A program made the translations under genes and the position numbers. Positions 1 through 6,519 of a DNA stretch of 9,264 nucleotides are shown here, one piece after another (positions within the stretch are counted from its first letter, which is position 1; each line of letters begins with the position of its first letter). Source of the DNA: Syntrophus sp. (in: bacteria) (lineage in GTDB: Bacteria; Desulfobacterota; Syntrophia; Syntrophales; UBA8958); assembly GCA_003451635.1 (NCBI GenBank), contig DMAT01000401.1, positions 3,859 to 13,122 of the forward strand, read 5' to 3'. The notes beneath the pieces were generated by a model. The model searched no databases and was not told where the DNA came from. It saw nothing but the letters and a program-made list of their open reading frames with translations.

Positions 1-1
1 C

Positions 2-979
2 CTGCCCCAGGACGGCAAGATCAAGTTCAGAAGGCCCGGGGGCGATGAAATCGAATTGCGGGTGGCAACGATCCCCACCCAGGGCGGCGTCGAGGACATC
101 GTCATGCGTATCCTGGCCAAAGGAGAAACCCTGCCCCTGGAGGCAATGGCCCTGTTGCCGCGGAATTACAAGGGACTCCTCGACATCTGCGAAAAGCCCT
201 ACGGGATGATCCTGGTGGTTGGTCCCACCGGTTCCGGTAAAACCACCACCCTCCATGCCGCCCTGCACCATATCAACACACCGGACCGGAAGATCTGGAC
301 CGCTGAAGATCCCGTCGAAATTACCCAGTACGGACTCCGCCAGGTTCAGGTACAATCAAAGATCGGCTTCGATTTCGCCGCCGCCATGAGGGCCTTCCTC
401 CGGGCGGACCCGGATGTAATCATGGTCGGTGAAATGCGGGATTTCGAAACCGCCAAGACCGGTGTCGAGGCGTCCCTGACGGGACATCTCGTCTTCAGCA
501 CCCTCCATACCAACAGCGCCCCCGAAACCATCACGAGACTCCTGGACATGGGCATCGACCCCCTGAACTTCGCCGACGCCCTCCTGGGTATTCTTGCCCA
601 GCGTCTGGTGCGTACCCTTTGCAAGAACTGCAAGGAACCCTATCATCCTACTCAGCAGGAATTTGACGAGATGGTGGAGAGCTATGGTGAGGAAGACTTT
701 AAAAAACTCAATCTTACCTATACTGACGACTTCACCCTTTACCGTCCTAAAGGCTGCGATATCTGTGATAAATCAGGGTACAAGGGAAGGATGGGCATCC
801 ACGAGTTGTTGGTCGCCTCAGACAGCGTCAAGCGGTTGATCCAGAAGCACGAACAGGTGGAAGTACTGCGGCAAATGTCCATGTCCGAAGGCATGACCAC
901 CCTTCTTCAGGACGGCATCCAGAAGGCAATTCAAGGCATAACCGATTTTAAACAGATCCGCCGGGTCTGCATCAAGTAG
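2..979 (+). CDS. GspE/PilB-family secretion or pilus assembly ATPase, 5'-truncated by window edge
   Basis: This cytoplasmic hexameric ATPase would power assembly of a type II secretion pseudopilus or type IV pilus at the inner membrane. The frame is open from base 2 with family-like sequence before any plausible start (LPQDGKIKFRRPGG), so the true start and N-terminal domains lie upstream. Visible in order: Walker A GPTGSGKT (221-244), the Asp-box region WTAEDPVE (about 296-319), Walker B DPDVIMVGEMRD (407-442), the His box TGHLVFSTLH (479-508), and two CxxC pairs, CKNC (620-631) and CDIC (755-766), forming the zinc-binding tetracysteine element of GspE/PilB. PilT-type retraction ATPases lack that element, so this is an assembly ATPase. 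GspE and PilB cannot be separated here because the N-terminus and neighbours are missing. A 65-base stretch starting at the first CxxC recurs at 1736-1797. No clear terminator follows the stop. Confidence 0.93.
   Translation: MPQDGKIKFRRPGGDEIELRVATIPTQGGVEDIVMRILAKGETLPLEAMALLPRNYKGLLDICEKPYGMILVVGPTGSGKTTTLHAALHHINTPDRKIWTAEDPVEITQYGLRQVQVQSKIGFDFAAAMRAFLRADPDVIMVGEMRDFETAKTGVEASLTGHLVFSTLHTNSAPETITRLLDMGIDPLNFADALLGILAQRLVRTLCKNCKEPYHPTQQEFDEMVESYGEEDFKKLNLTYTDDFTLYRPKGCDICDKSGYKGRMGIHELLVASDSVKRLIQKHEQVEVLRQMSMSEGMTTLLQDGIQKAIQGITDFKQIRRVCIK
622..686 (+). repeat. Intact (donor) copy of a segment repeated at 1736-1797
   Basis: Within the ATPase gene, this segment runs from the first CxxC pair through the codons for KEPYHPTQQEFDE. 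It matches 1736-1797 in two 24-base identical blocks (622-645 with 1736-1759, and 647-670 with 1761-1784) separated by one substitution. A second substitution follows (671 with 1785), then seven identical bases, a three-base gap and five matching bases. Outside these limits I see no similarity. Confidence 0.9.
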
Positions 980-994
980 CTTTCAAACAATTGC

Positions 995-1009
995 CTTGAC
1001 TTGGTCAAG
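995..1009. promoter_or_regulatory. Inverted repeat over the -35 element, candidate antitoxin operator
   Basis: CTTGAC-TTG-GTCAAG is a perfect 6+6 base inverted repeat that overlaps the promoter -35 hexamer. An overlapping register, ACTTG-GT-CAAGT (999-1010), is also symmetric. Phd/YefM antitoxins normally bind palindromes at their own promoter and repress it, so this is a reasonable operator, but its use is inferred from position only. No T-run follows, so it does not resemble a terminator for the upstream ATPase gene. Confidence 0.5.
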
Positions 1010-1024
1010 TACATGATCTAGTAT
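996..1024 (+). promoter_or_regulatory. Candidate sigma70 promoter for the toxin-antitoxin pair
   Basis: TTGACT (996-1001, five of six matches to TTGACA) is followed by a 17-base spacer and TAGTAT (1019-1024, four of six matches to TATAAT). Transcription would be expected to begin around 1030-1033, immediately before the antitoxin ATG at 1034, so the message would be leaderless or nearly so. Confidence 0.55.
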
Positions 1025-1033
1025 ACAACCATT

Positions 1034-1279
1034 ATGATAACCATCAACGTGAACGAAGCCAAGACGCATCTCTCTCAATACCTTGATGCGGCGGAAAATG
1101 GGGAGCGAATCATTATTTGCAAACGGAATCGCCCAGTTGCCGAAATCTGTCCCATCGCCCGTAAAGACACGGAAAAACGTCCGTTTGGTCTTGCCAAAGG
1201 GAAATTCGAGGTTTCAACCTCATTTTTTGACGAATTGCCGGCAGAAACCATCGCCTTGTTTTCCGGCGTGGCGACATGA
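1034..1279 (+). CDS. Phd/YefM-family antitoxin (type II toxin-antitoxin)
   Basis: This 81-residue protein should neutralise the adjacent PIN-domain toxin and repress its own operon. The N-terminal half (MITINVNEAKTHLSQYLDAA, then ENGERIIICKRNRPVAEI) is the characteristic Phd/YefM DNA-binding and dimerisation fold. The C-terminal part (RPFGLAKGKF...FDELPAETIALFSG) matches the toxin-binding tail found in antitoxins paired with VapC-like proteins. The start at 1034 gives the canonical N-terminus. No Shine-Dalgarno sequence precedes it, and the predicted transcription start falls only a few bases upstream, suggesting leaderless translation. The stop codon overlaps the toxin start in an ATGA (1276-1279), the usual way of coupling the two products. 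Family assignment is firm from sequence; repressor activity is inferred. Confidence 0.92.
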   Translation: MITINVNEAKTHLSQYLDAAENGERIIICKRNRPVAEICPIARKDTEKRPFGLAKGKFEVSTSFFDELPAETIALFSGVAT

Positions 1280-1662
1280 ATATTCTTCTCGATACCTGCA
1301 CCTTTCTCTGGATTATCGCCGGCAGCGATGATCTTTCTGAAAATGCCCGGCGTCTGTTTGCTGATCCCAGCAACGAAGTCTATCTCAGCGTTGTATCTGC
1401 GTGGGAAATCATCGTTAAGCACCGTCTTGGCAAATTACCCCTGCCCGAGCCAATACACGACTTCATCCGCTTCAACCGTACCCTGCACCGTATCGATACC
1501 TGCCCTCTGGATGAAGCGGCAGTCTTGCAACTAACCCGTTTGCCGGATTTACATAAGGACCCTTTCGACCGGATTCTTATTTGTCAGGCCATCGCCGGAA
1601 GCATGACCATTCTCACCCCCGACGCCCATATCATCCGTTATCCCGTCAAGACAGAATGGTAA
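1276..1662 (+). CDS. PIN-domain VapC-like toxin ribonuclease
   Basis: This 128-residue protein is a predicted Mg-dependent endoribonuclease toxin. PIN landmarks are visible: Asp6 in NILLDTCTFLW, Glu44 in SVVSAWEIIVKHRLGKL, Asp95 and Asp98 in HKDPFDRILICQA, and Asp116 in LTPDAHI. Together these supply the acidic active-site cluster, so the enzyme appears intact and of normal length. VapC-family toxins typically cleave tRNA or rRNA; the target of this one cannot be read from sequence. It overlaps its antitoxin by four bases and has no Shine-Dalgarno sequence of its own that I can see, consistent with coupled translation. The pair sits alone between the secretion ATPase and convergent genes, next to a duplicated gene fragment, which fits horizontal acquisition. 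Confidence 0.92.
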   Translation: MNILLDTCTFLWIIAGSDDLSENARRLFADPSNEVYLSVVSAWEIIVKHRLGKLPLPEPIHDFIRFNRTLHRIDTCPLDEAAVLQLTRLPDLHKDPFDRILICQAIAGSMTILTPDAHIIRYPVKTEW

Positions 1663-1735
1663 CGCCTTTGCGAGCTGAAAAATCGTGATCAGAGAGGGTT
1701 GCTTATGGACACATTCCAGGAGAGAAATAAAACTC

Positions 1736-1797
1736 CAAGAACTGCAAGGAACCCTATCACCCTACTCAGCAGGAATTTGACGAGGTGGTGGACTATG
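1736..1797 (+). pseudogene. Decayed duplicate fragment of the upstream GspE/PilB gene
   Basis: About 62 bases repeat the zinc-motif region of the ATPase gene (622-686), with two substitutions and a three-base deletion. In the ATPase frame it reads [20 protein letters not shown], but a TAA lies a few codons upstream (1728-1730) and there is no start, so it is a relic. The changes are CAT to CAC (His kept), ATG to GTG (Met to Val), and loss of exactly three bases turning Glu-Ser into Asp, so the reading frame is preserved. Its last bases (CTATG) include the complement of the TAG stop of the convergent lytic transglycosylase gene. The rest of the 1663-1792 spacer shows no terminator or other gene. 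Confidence 0.85.
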
Positions 1798-2713
1798 TTG
1801 CCCGGTGGGATCGGCCCCGCTCCCGTTTCTTTGCCCGCAAACGGTCGGCCACGGCCAGGACCGTATTGGCGTAAACCTGACTGCGATTGTAGGTCATAAC
1901 TACCTGGCGCCGGTTCTTTTTTTCTATGCGGTATCCCCAGCCATTCTGGTGAAGATAGTTGGCAATACTGTTTAAGGCGTCGGGAGTGGAAAAAAGATCG
2001 ATGCTCCCCTTGCCATCCGCATCGACCCCATAGAGAAAGACATTGGAGGGCATAAACTGGCAAATACCTATTGCCCCATAGATCGACCCGGGAATGGAAA
2101 GGGGGTCCGCCTTGTTGATTCGCGAATATTCCAGTAGAAATTTCAGCTCATTGTAGGCCCAATCCGATTTTTCCCGGCACCGTGTCCGGGCATATTCCTC
2201 GTTATCGTTGCGTATGAGCCTCGACGGGACAAAAGATCTAACCTGTTCAAAATCTGTGCTCAGGGCCATACTGGAAAGGACATGAAAGGCCCTTCTTTTC
2301 CCCGTGTTGGCCCCCAGGTGGGTTTCAACCAGGAGAATAGATACTACGACCTCTTTCGGGACACAGTAGGTCCGGCTGATTTGCTCAAGAATGGTGCGGT
2401 TCCGCTCCAGGTATGCCCGCGCCTTGTTTATCATGTCGGGGCGAAGATAACGTTTATGAACTTCCCTGCTTACGTATGGCTTTGACGACACCTGATAGTT
2501 GGGCGAGAGCCTCAAGAGTTCATTCATCTTCGTTGCCATCGGTTCCGGATCAAACTGGACGTCGTTACGGCTGAAAAGCGCCTGCACTGATTTCTCTTCA
2601 AACCCGTCATCAATCAATCGTTTCATCAGGGGCGACCAGTCCGCCGCCAGCGCCGGGAGGGAGAAAAAAAGAGCCGCTATCAGTAAAAAGGAAGGGATCA
2701 CAATTTCCCTCAT
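1793..2713 (-). CDS. mltB: MltB-type lytic murein transglycosylase (GH103), secreted
   Basis: This periplasmic enzyme cleaves the MurNAc-GlcNAc bond of peptidoglycan, forming 1,6-anhydromuramyl ends. The start at 2713 gives 306 residues. It forms an ATGA overlap with the mutS stop and has AGGAGG at 2716-2721, only two bases away, which is unusually close. An upstream TTG or ATG extension would lack a signal peptide at its start. Residues 1-23 ([17 protein letters not shown]...ALA) are a signal peptide without a lipobox cysteine, so it is soluble, unlike E. coli MltB. The catalytic Glu is about residue 130 in [13 protein letters not shown], and the substrate-groove motif [12 protein letters not shown] is at about 213-224. 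The gene's last codons and stop border a duplicated ATPase fragment, so the present C-terminal tail (about [14 protein letters not shown]) may be altered relative to the ancestor. Confidence 0.9.
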   Translation of the reverse strand: MREIVIPSFLLIAALFFSLPALAADWSPLMKRLIDDGFEEKSVQALFSRNDVQFDPEPMATKMNELLRLSPNYQVSSKPYVSREVHKRYLRPDMINKARAYLERNRTILEQISRTYCVPKEVVVSILLVETHLGANTGKRRAFHVLSSMALSTDFEQVRSFVPSRLIRNDNEEYARTRCREKSDWAYNELKFLLEYSRINKADPLSIPGSIYGAIGICQFMPSNVFLYGVDADGKGSIDLFSTPDALNSIANYLHQNGWGYRIEKKNRRQVVMTYNRSQVYANTVLAVADRLRAKKRERGRSHRAT

Positions 2714-5382
2714 TTCCTCCTGCCCCCTATCCTGTTTTGCCACTCGTGAAGGCGATTTAAGGCTTCGAGGGGGGTAAGACAAGTCGTATCGAGGTCCGCA
2801 AGCTCACTTAAAATGATATCCCTGTCATCCATAAAGAGGCTCAGCTGATTTGTCATCCCGCCTTTGGCGGCGGATTTTTTCCCCTGGGCAATCCTGGGGA
2901 CGCCCATATCATCGAGTTCCCCCTTTTCCAGATTTTTAAGTATTTCCTGGGAGCGCCGGATCACCTCATCGGGAACGCCGGCCAATCTGGCGACCTGAAT
3001 TCCGTAGCTTCTGCTTGTCCCGCCTTCCATGATCTTTCTGAGAAAAATAATCCGGTCTCCCCACTCCCGGACGGCAATGTTATAATTCCTGGCCCCTTCA
3101 TGGGTCAGGGCCAATTCGGTCAATTGATGATAGTGGGTGGCAAATAGGGTCCTGGCGCCGACATGGGTTTCATCATGAAGATACTCGGCGACGGCCCAGG
3201 CAATGCTCAGACCGTCAAAAGTGCTCGTTCCCCGACCTACTTCATCCAGGATGATCAAACTCCGGCGGGTCGCATGATTCAGGATATTCGCCATTTCTTT
3301 CATTTCCACCATGAAGGTGCTCTGCCCCCTGGCAAGGCTGTCGGCGGCGCCGATACGGGTAAAGATACGGTCCGTAACGCCGATATGTGCCTTTTTTGCC
3401 GGGACGAAACTACCCATCTGGGCCATAATAACCATCAGGGCCACCTGGCGGATAAAAGTAGATTTACCGGCCATATTGGGTCCGGTGATGATTAGGAGCC
3501 GGTTTTGATTCAGATCCAGATAAGCGTCATTGGGTACAAAGCCTTCCGCCAGGGCCATCCTCTCCACCACCGGATGCCGACCATCGGCGATTTCGATTAC
3601 TTCCCCATCATCGACGACAGGACAGCAATAACCGTATTTTTCAGCTACCTCGGCCAGAGAGGTCAACCCATCCAGGTCGGCCAGACAGGACGATGTTTCC
3701 TGAATCTGCCTGATATGCCGGGCGATTTCTTCCCTGATCCGGAGAAATAGCTCATATTCGCGCTGTCTGCCGTTTTCCTCGGCATGAAGGACGGTCTGTT
3801 CAAATTCCTTCAGTTCCTGGTTGATATAACGTTCGGCATTCACCAGGGTCTGCTTACGGATATAGTCAGCCGGGACCAGATGTGTATTGGCCTTGGTCAC
3901 CTCGATATAATATCCGAAAATCTGGTTGAATCCTACCTTGAGGGACGGGATTCCCGCTTTCTTTCGCTCCCGTTCTTCAAGGGCGGCAATGTTCTGCTTG
4001 CCATTTCGGGACAGGGACAGGAGATGGTCAAGCTCTTCGTCAAAGCCATCCTTGATAATTCCCCCTTCGCGAATTGTCAGGGGAGGGTCGTCAATAATGG
4101 CGCGATCGATAAGCGCCGTCGTCTCCGGCAGATCATCCATCCTGCTCAGGAGGGAACGGATCAGGGGCGACGTCAGGGATTGGAGGAGCCCTCTTAGCTG
4201 CGGAATAACCTGGAGAGAAGTCTTCAGGGCCACCAGATCTCTCGCGTTGGCCATATCCATTGCCACCCGTCCGCTCAGACGTTCAAGATCATAAATATTC
4301 TCCAGGATCTTGCGCAGTTCCTCTCGCAGGAGATGTTGCTCCTTGATCTCCCCAACCGAACCAAGTCGCTGTTGAATTTTTGCCGGTTCCGTCAGGGGAT
4401 AATGGAGCCACCAGCGCAACCGTCTCGCCCCCATGGCCGTCACCGTTTCGTCGAGAACAGAGAAGAGGGAACCCTTTTTCTTGCGCTCCTGGATGGTATG
4501 GAACAACTCCAGCGTCCCCTTGGCGATATCATCGAGGAGGAGCACGTGCTTCCACGCCATCTCCTCCAAACGATTGACGTGGGCAAGATGTTCCTTTTGG
4601 GTCTCCTCCAGATAGCGGAGAATGGCCCCGGCCGGCCCGATGATGGCCGGACGGTCTTCGATGGCGACCTCGGCAAGATTATCCTGGGGGAAATAGTTGC
4701 CCAGGCGCTGGATGGCTTCGTCCCGGTCAAAGTAGTCCCGGGGGAAGGAATTGATGACGGCTATATGCTCGTTCCGGGAAAGGACCTTTAACAGGGCCTG
4801 ATCCTGAAAATCGTCGGGAATGATGATTTCCCGGAATCGCAGCCCCGTTATTTCGGCCAGGAACATGTCCCGGTCCTGAAACTCCATAACCCGGAATTCT
4901 CCCGTCGAAATGTCCATGAAGGCCAGGCCGAATCTCCCCTTCTCAACCGCTAAGGAGGCAATGAAGTGGTTCTCTGTGGCGTCCAGATGGTTGGGATCGG
5001 CCATCAGGCCCGGCGTTATGACCCGGACAACGTCTCTTTTAACGACACCCGTGGCGTGCTTCGGATCTTCAATCTGCTCACATATGGCGACTTTACGTCC
5101 CTTTTCGATCAGCTTGGCAATATAGGTAGGCGCGGCATGATAGGGAAACCCGCAAAGAGGGATGCTGCCCTCTTTATTTTTGTTTCTTGAGGTAAGAGTA
5201 ATCTCGAGAATTTTCGCTGCAATGACGGCATCCTCAAAAAACATTTCATAAAAATCTCCCATTCTGAAAAACAGGATGCTGTCCTGATAACGAGACTTCA
5301 GCTCCATGTACTGCTTCATCGCCGGAGTCAGATCGCTTGCCAACTTTGCCCTGTTGTCTGTTTCAGATCCCTGGCTCTTCAT
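2710..5382 (-). CDS. mutS: DNA mismatch repair ATPase MutS
   Basis: This 890-residue protein recognises base mismatches and small loops and recruits MutL. It has the expected length and all landmarks: the mismatch-stacking Phe-x-Glu (F44, E46 in MGDFYEMFF), Walker [10 protein letters not shown] (634-642), the signature segment around [13 protein letters not shown] (678-690), Walker [13 protein letters not shown] (709-720), and the ATPase loop histidine in FATHYHQL (748-755). Near the C-terminus, QLSLF (846-850) matches the beta-clamp binding pentapeptide. The start at 5382 overlaps the upstream stop as ATGA. Its own ribosome site is weak (GGGAA next to the start), so translation is probably coupled to the upstream gene. 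The 3' end also overlaps the lytic transglycosylase start by ATGA. Nothing suggests inactivation. Confidence 0.98.
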   Translation of the reverse strand: MKSQGSETDNRAKLASDLTPAMKQYMELKSRYQDSILFFRMGDFYEMFFEDAVIAAKILEITLTSRNKNKEGSIPLCGFPYHAAPTYIAKLIEKGRKVAICEQIEDPKHATGVVKRDVVRVITPGLMADPNHLDATENHFIASLAVEKGRFGLAFMDISTGEFRVMEFQDRDMFLAEITGLRFREIIIPDDFQDQALLKVLSRNEHIAVINSFPRDYFDRDEAIQRLGNYFPQDNLAEVAIEDRPAIIGPAGAILRYLEETQKEHLAHVNRLEEMAWKHVLLLDDIAKGTLELFHTIQERKKKGSLFSVLDETVTAMGARRLRWWLHYPLTEPAKIQQRLGSVGEIKEQHLLREELRKILENIYDLERLSGRVAMDMANARDLVALKTSLQVIPQLRGLLQSLTSPLIRSLLSRMDDLPETTALIDRAIIDDPPLTIREGGIIKDGFDEELDHLLSLSRNGKQNIAALEERERKKAGIPSLKVGFNQIFGYYIEVTKANTHLVPADYIRKQTLVNAERYINQELKEFEQTVLHAEENGRQREYELFLRIREEIARHIRQIQETSSCLADLDGLTSLAEVAEKYGYCCPVVDDGEVIEIADGRHPVVERMALAEGFVPNDAYLDLNQNRLLIITGPNMAGKSTFIRQVALMVIMAQMGSFVPAKKAHIGVTDRIFTRIGAADSLARGQSTFMVEMKEMANILNHATRRSLIILDEVGRGTSTFDGLSIAWAVAEYLHDETHVGARTLFATHYHQLTELALTHEGARNYNIAVREWGDRIIFLRKIMEGGTSRSYGIQVARLAGVPDEVIRRSQEILKNLEKGELDDMGVPRIAQGKKSAAKGGMTNQLSLFMDDRDIILSELADLDTTCLTPLEALNRLHEWQNRIGGRRK

Positions 5383-5729
5383 TTCCCGGAATCGGCAATC
5401 AGGACGTGAAGGAGCCAGTTGACGATACTGATGACAAGGGCGCCGAGAACGGCAGGCCAGAAGCCATGGAGATCAAATCCGGGAATGAGGGCGGCGGTGA
5501 TTTTCAGAAGGGCTGCATTGATGACAAAGGTGAAGAGGCCCAGAGTCAGGATATTTATGGGCAGGGTGAGGAGGATGAGCAGGGGTCTGAACAGGGCGTT
5601 CAGAATTCCAAGCACCGCGGCGGCAAAAAAGGCGGCGGCGAAACTACTTACGGAAATGCCCTTGATAAAATAGGCGGCAGACAGAATGGCAATGGTCAGA
5701 ATCAACCAGCGGACGATTAGTCCCTTCAT
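5379..5729 (-). CDS. Phage-holin-family (DUF360-like) small membrane protein
   Basis: This 116-residue, very hydrophobic protein has about four membrane segments (near residues 4-22, 28-46, 49-76 and 90-111) and the family pattern [33 protein letters not shown]. It resembles the Phage_holin_4_2 (PF04020) group, which is widespread on bacterial chromosomes and of unknown function. The name reflects similarity, not proven lysis activity. The start at 5729 is set by GAGGAG at 5735-5740 with five-base spacing; longer in-frame extensions upstream have no such site and are not hydrophobic. Its stop overlaps the mutS start (ATGA). No phage genes surround it, so it is probably a housekeeping membrane protein rather than a prophage remnant. 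Confidence 0.85.
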   Translation of the reverse strand: MKGLIVRWLILTIAILSAAYFIKGISVSSFAAAFFAAAVLGILNALFRPLLILLTLPINILTLGLFTFVINAALLKITAALIPGFDLHGFWPAVLGALVISIVNWLLHVLIADSGK

Positions 5730-5772
5730 TATCGCTCCTCTTCTGAGGGGGGGGCAGATTTCATGCCGAAGT

Positions 5773-5797
5773 TGGGACAGATTTGAAATCTGTCCCA
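5773..5797. repeat. Perfect 12+12 base palindrome between rubrerythrin and holin-family genes
   Basis: TGGGACAGATTT and AAATCTGTCCCA are exact reverse complements separated by a single G. The site starts 14 bases past the rubrerythrin stop. Neither strand has a T-run after the stem, so it is not a standard intrinsic terminator, although the RNA could fold and stabilise the upstream message end. A third CAGATTT lies at 5755-5761. Its compact symmetry resembles dispersed intergenic palindromes of the REP type, which is inference. Confidence 0.8.
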
Positions 5798-5811
5798 CAG
5801 CATTCAACCTG

Positions 5812-6306
5812 TTATCCGAAATGTTCAAACTGCTCCTTTTTGGCGCCGCAGAAGGGACACTCATCAGGGAGTACTCCATCGGACACAAAACCGCATACCT
5901 TGCACACATAATAGGTTGTTTCCCGCTCCTCGAGAAAGTGGTTCATCGCCTCTTTATAGAGTTTGGCATGAACCTCTTCGACATCACGGCTCTGGCTGAA
6001 GTGAAGAACCGCCGCCTTGTTGCCGGCCCGTTCCGCCATTTTTATGAATTCGTCATAAGCGACGCCGGCAACCTTCTGTTCCGATTCAAAGCTTTCCGCA
6101 AGATTCTCTTCCGTCGATTTCACTTCCTTGAGCAGTTTCAGCGCCCGGGTCCCATGTATCTCCTCAGAAAAGGAAATAACAGCAAAGAGCTTGGCAATCT
6201 GCTGGTAGCCTTCCTTCTTAGCCTTCTCCGCGAACACCTTCAAGCGCAACGCCGCTTTTGCTTCGCCTACATAGGCCTCATACAAAGCCTTCTTCAACTC
6301 ATCCAT
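5812..6306 (-). CDS. rbr: Rubrerythrin (diiron peroxidase with rubredoxin-like domain)
   Basis: This cytoplasmic enzyme reduces hydrogen peroxide, taking electrons from rubredoxin. It has 164 residues: a ferritin-like four-helix domain (about 1-125) and a C-terminal rubredoxin-like Fe site with CKVC (135-138) and CPFC (150-153). Likely diiron ligands by gap-free comparison with Desulfovibrio vulgaris rubrerythrin are E15 (VGEAKA), E48 and H51 (SEEIHG), E76, and E110 and H113 (EEVHAKLY). The position matching Glu97, which swaps with His56 on iron during redox change, is Val79 here, an unusual substitution. The start at 6306 is fixed by GAGGAG (6313-6318) with six-base spacing; an upstream in-frame ATG at 6381 falls inside the rubredoxin gene and is rejected. 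The gene follows rubredoxin by 29 bases and closes the oxygen-defence operon. Confidence 0.95.
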   Translation of the reverse strand: MDELKKALYEAYVGEAKAALRLKVFAEKAKKEGYQQIAKLFAVISFSEEIHGTRALKLLKEVKSTEENLAESFESEQKVAGVAYDEFIKMAERAGNKAAVLHFSQSRDVEEVHAKLYKEAMNHFLEERETTYYVCKVCGFVSDGVLPDECPFCGAKKEQFEHFG

Positions 6307-6335
6307 AACCAGCTCCTCTCGATGTGAACACCGTT

Positions 6336-6494
6336 CTATTCGGGGACGAATTCGTCCTTCCCCGACCCGCAGATCGGGCAAATCCAGTCATCGGGCAGAT
6401 CCGCAAATGCCGTCCCCGGCGCAATCCCGCCGTCCGGATCACCCTCCGCGGGGTCATAAACATAACCGCAAATATTGCAAACGTATTTTCCCAT
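6336..6494 (-). CDS. rub: Rubredoxin, 52 residues
   Basis: This small Fe(SCys)4 electron carrier normally feeds flavodiiron proteins and rubrerythrins. The translation begins [19 protein letters not shown] and contains the two iron-binding pairs CNIC (residues 6-9) and CPIC (39-42), the aromatic core (Y4, Y11, Y13, W37, F49), and the usual [20 protein letters not shown] linker features. Length and motif spacing match classical single-domain rubredoxins. GGAGGAG lies about ten bases upstream of the start at 6494. It sits 25 bases after the hemopexin-like gene and 29 before rubrerythrin, with the flavodiiron gene further upstream, so both of its expected partners are in the same apparent operon. 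Confidence 0.97.
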   Translation of the reverse strand: MGKYVCNICGYVYDPAEGDPDGGIAPGTAFADLPDDWICPICGSGKDEFVPE

Positions 6495-6519
6495 TTTTAC
6501 AAGTCTCCTCCCTCTGTAG

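Noticed and set aside
622..1797. Interpretation of the two ATPase-fragment copies as attL/attR of an integrative element
   Set aside because: No integrase or other mobility gene lies between them, and the sequence after the second copy is the lytic transglycosylase gene rather than a displaced ATPase 3' end.
1699..1899. Plus-strand open frame starting near the toxin-antitoxin end and running into the lytic transglycosylase gene
   Set aside because: It reads the duplicated ATPase fragment in the wrong frame and then the antisense of mltB; no ribosome site or family features.
2714..2782. Longer lytic transglycosylase frame starting at 2782
   Set aside because: It overlaps mutS coding sequence and would bury the signal peptide inside the protein; the ATGA-coupled start at 2713 is better.
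3163..5190. Several open frames of 65-152 codons on the plus strand opposite mutS
   Set aside because: They are antisense to a fully conserved mutS, lack ribosome sites and show no recognisable protein features; they reflect mutS codon usage.
5379..5729. Prophage remnant suggested by the holin-like gene
   Set aside because: No endolysin, structural or integrase genes are nearby; this membrane family is common on chromosomes and is here coupled to mutS.
5773..5797. Intrinsic terminator call for the palindrome
   Set aside because: No T-run follows on either strand and the stem has a one-base loop as drawn, so it was listed as a repeat instead.
5730..5909. N-terminal extension of the holin-family frame to 5909
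   Set aside because: The extension crosses the palindrome and the rubrerythrin 3' end and is not hydrophobic; the 5729 start has an ideal ribosome site.
6344..6357. Perfect 14-base palindrome GGACGAATTCGTCC
   Set aside because: It lies within the rubredoxin coding end (KDEFV codons), has no loop and is explained by coding; no independent sign of function.
6307..6381. Longer rubrerythrin frame starting at 6381
   Set aside because: It would overlap the rubredoxin gene, and the 6306 start has a well-spaced GAGGAG and the conserved N-terminus.
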